Source: Maricaulis sp042095695 (GTDB taxonomy: Bacteria > Pseudomonadota > Alphaproteobacteria > Caulobacterales > Maricaulaceae). Taken from it: 21,429 bases of DNA. Every line of letters begins with the position of its first letter. Positions within the stretch are counted from its first letter, which is position 1. Below are positions 21,297 to 21,429 of the stretch, one piece after another. The position numbers were made by a program, and so were the translations under genes. The notes below the pieces were generated by a model. That model saw only the letters and a program-made list of their open reading frames with translations, was not told the origin of the DNA and did not search any database. The stretch is taken from NCBI GenBank assembly GCA_042095695.1, contig JBELMP010000024.1, forward strand, positions 1-21,429. The letters run 5' to 3'.

Positions 21297-21429
21297 TCAA
21301 TCGTTCCCGGCGGCTTCGATGTGACGTCATAGACGACCCGGTTGACGCCGCGGACTTCGTTGATGATGCGGGTTGCGGTGCGGCCGAGGAAATCGTGCTC
21401 GAACGGGTAGTAATCCGCCGTCATGCCGT
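21287..21429 (-). CDS. guaA: GMP synthase (glutamine-hydrolysing), C-terminal end (partial)
   Basis: The last 46 codons of guaA run in from the window edge. The sequence GMTADYYPFEHDFLGR, then TRIINEVRGVNRVVYD and the terminal KPPGTIEWE, is the highly conserved C-terminus of GuaA, the dimerisation domain that also contributes to XMP binding. GMP synthase converts XMP to GMP using glutamine and ATP in the cytoplasm. The last 10 nt overlap the start of the AAC(3)-like gene. The glutaminase and ATP-pyrophosphatase domains lie outside the window. Confidence 0.96.
   Translation of the reverse strand, partial: GMTADYYPFEHDFLGRTATRIINEVRGVNRVVYDVTSKPPGTIEWE

Overview
The window is about 21.4 kb of GC-rich, tightly packed chromosome. 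It most likely comes from an alphaproteobacterium, possibly of the Maricaulales/Hyphomonadaceae type; that placement is an inference from protein character and gene order, not a database match. No rRNA, tRNA, CRISPR array, insertion sequence or phage gene was seen.

Layout. (1) Positions 1-2993, plus strand: the tail of a cvpA-like gene, purF, a short-chain dehydrogenase and a TyrA-like prephenate/arogenate dehydrogenase, joined by 4-nt overlaps or a 2-nt gap. (2) Positions 3017-7509, minus strand: panB, a YfgM-like membrane protein, bamB and der. This combines pantothenate synthesis with the widely conserved yfgM-bamB-der outer-membrane and ribosome assembly block. (3) Positions 7600-10953, minus strand: two parallel three-gene modules, each with a DUF6249-like membrane protein, an ECF sigma factor and a small two-helix membrane protein. 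An nnrU-like gene lies between them. Both modules have the same upstream element, TGCATCCA-N19-CTAAGGG, at identical spacing. (4) Positions 10966-14220, minus strand: a secreted SH3/COG3650 protein, a long GST-like protein and a secreted S33-type alpha/beta hydrolase. (5) Positions 14360-15880, plus strand: a membrane-bound LytTR regulator (periplasmic domain, about seven membrane helices, cytoplasmic LytTR). It is divergent from the hydrolase, and a perfect 10-bp inverted repeat lies between them. (6) Positions 15922-16868: slyX and a GNAT acetyltransferase. (7) Positions 17042-20487: an oxidative-stress group of a thioredoxin-type glutathione peroxidase, a PNPOx-fold flavoprotein and katG. 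(8) Positions 20817-21429: a chromosomal AAC(3)-I-like acetyltransferase whose start overlaps the end of guaA.

The strongest candidate for something little described is the pair of ECF modules with matched promoters. The small membrane proteins sit where anti-sigma factors usually sit but lack the zinc-binding anti-sigma signature, and the DUF6249 proteins are encoded first in each module. I infer two paralogous, probably self-activating envelope-sensing circuits that may cross-talk. Other noteworthy signals are the AAACCGG repeat cluster upstream of gpx, the GANTC-containing direct repeats upstream of nnrU, the palindromes upstream of katG, and the loss of three of four iron-sulfur ligands in PurF.
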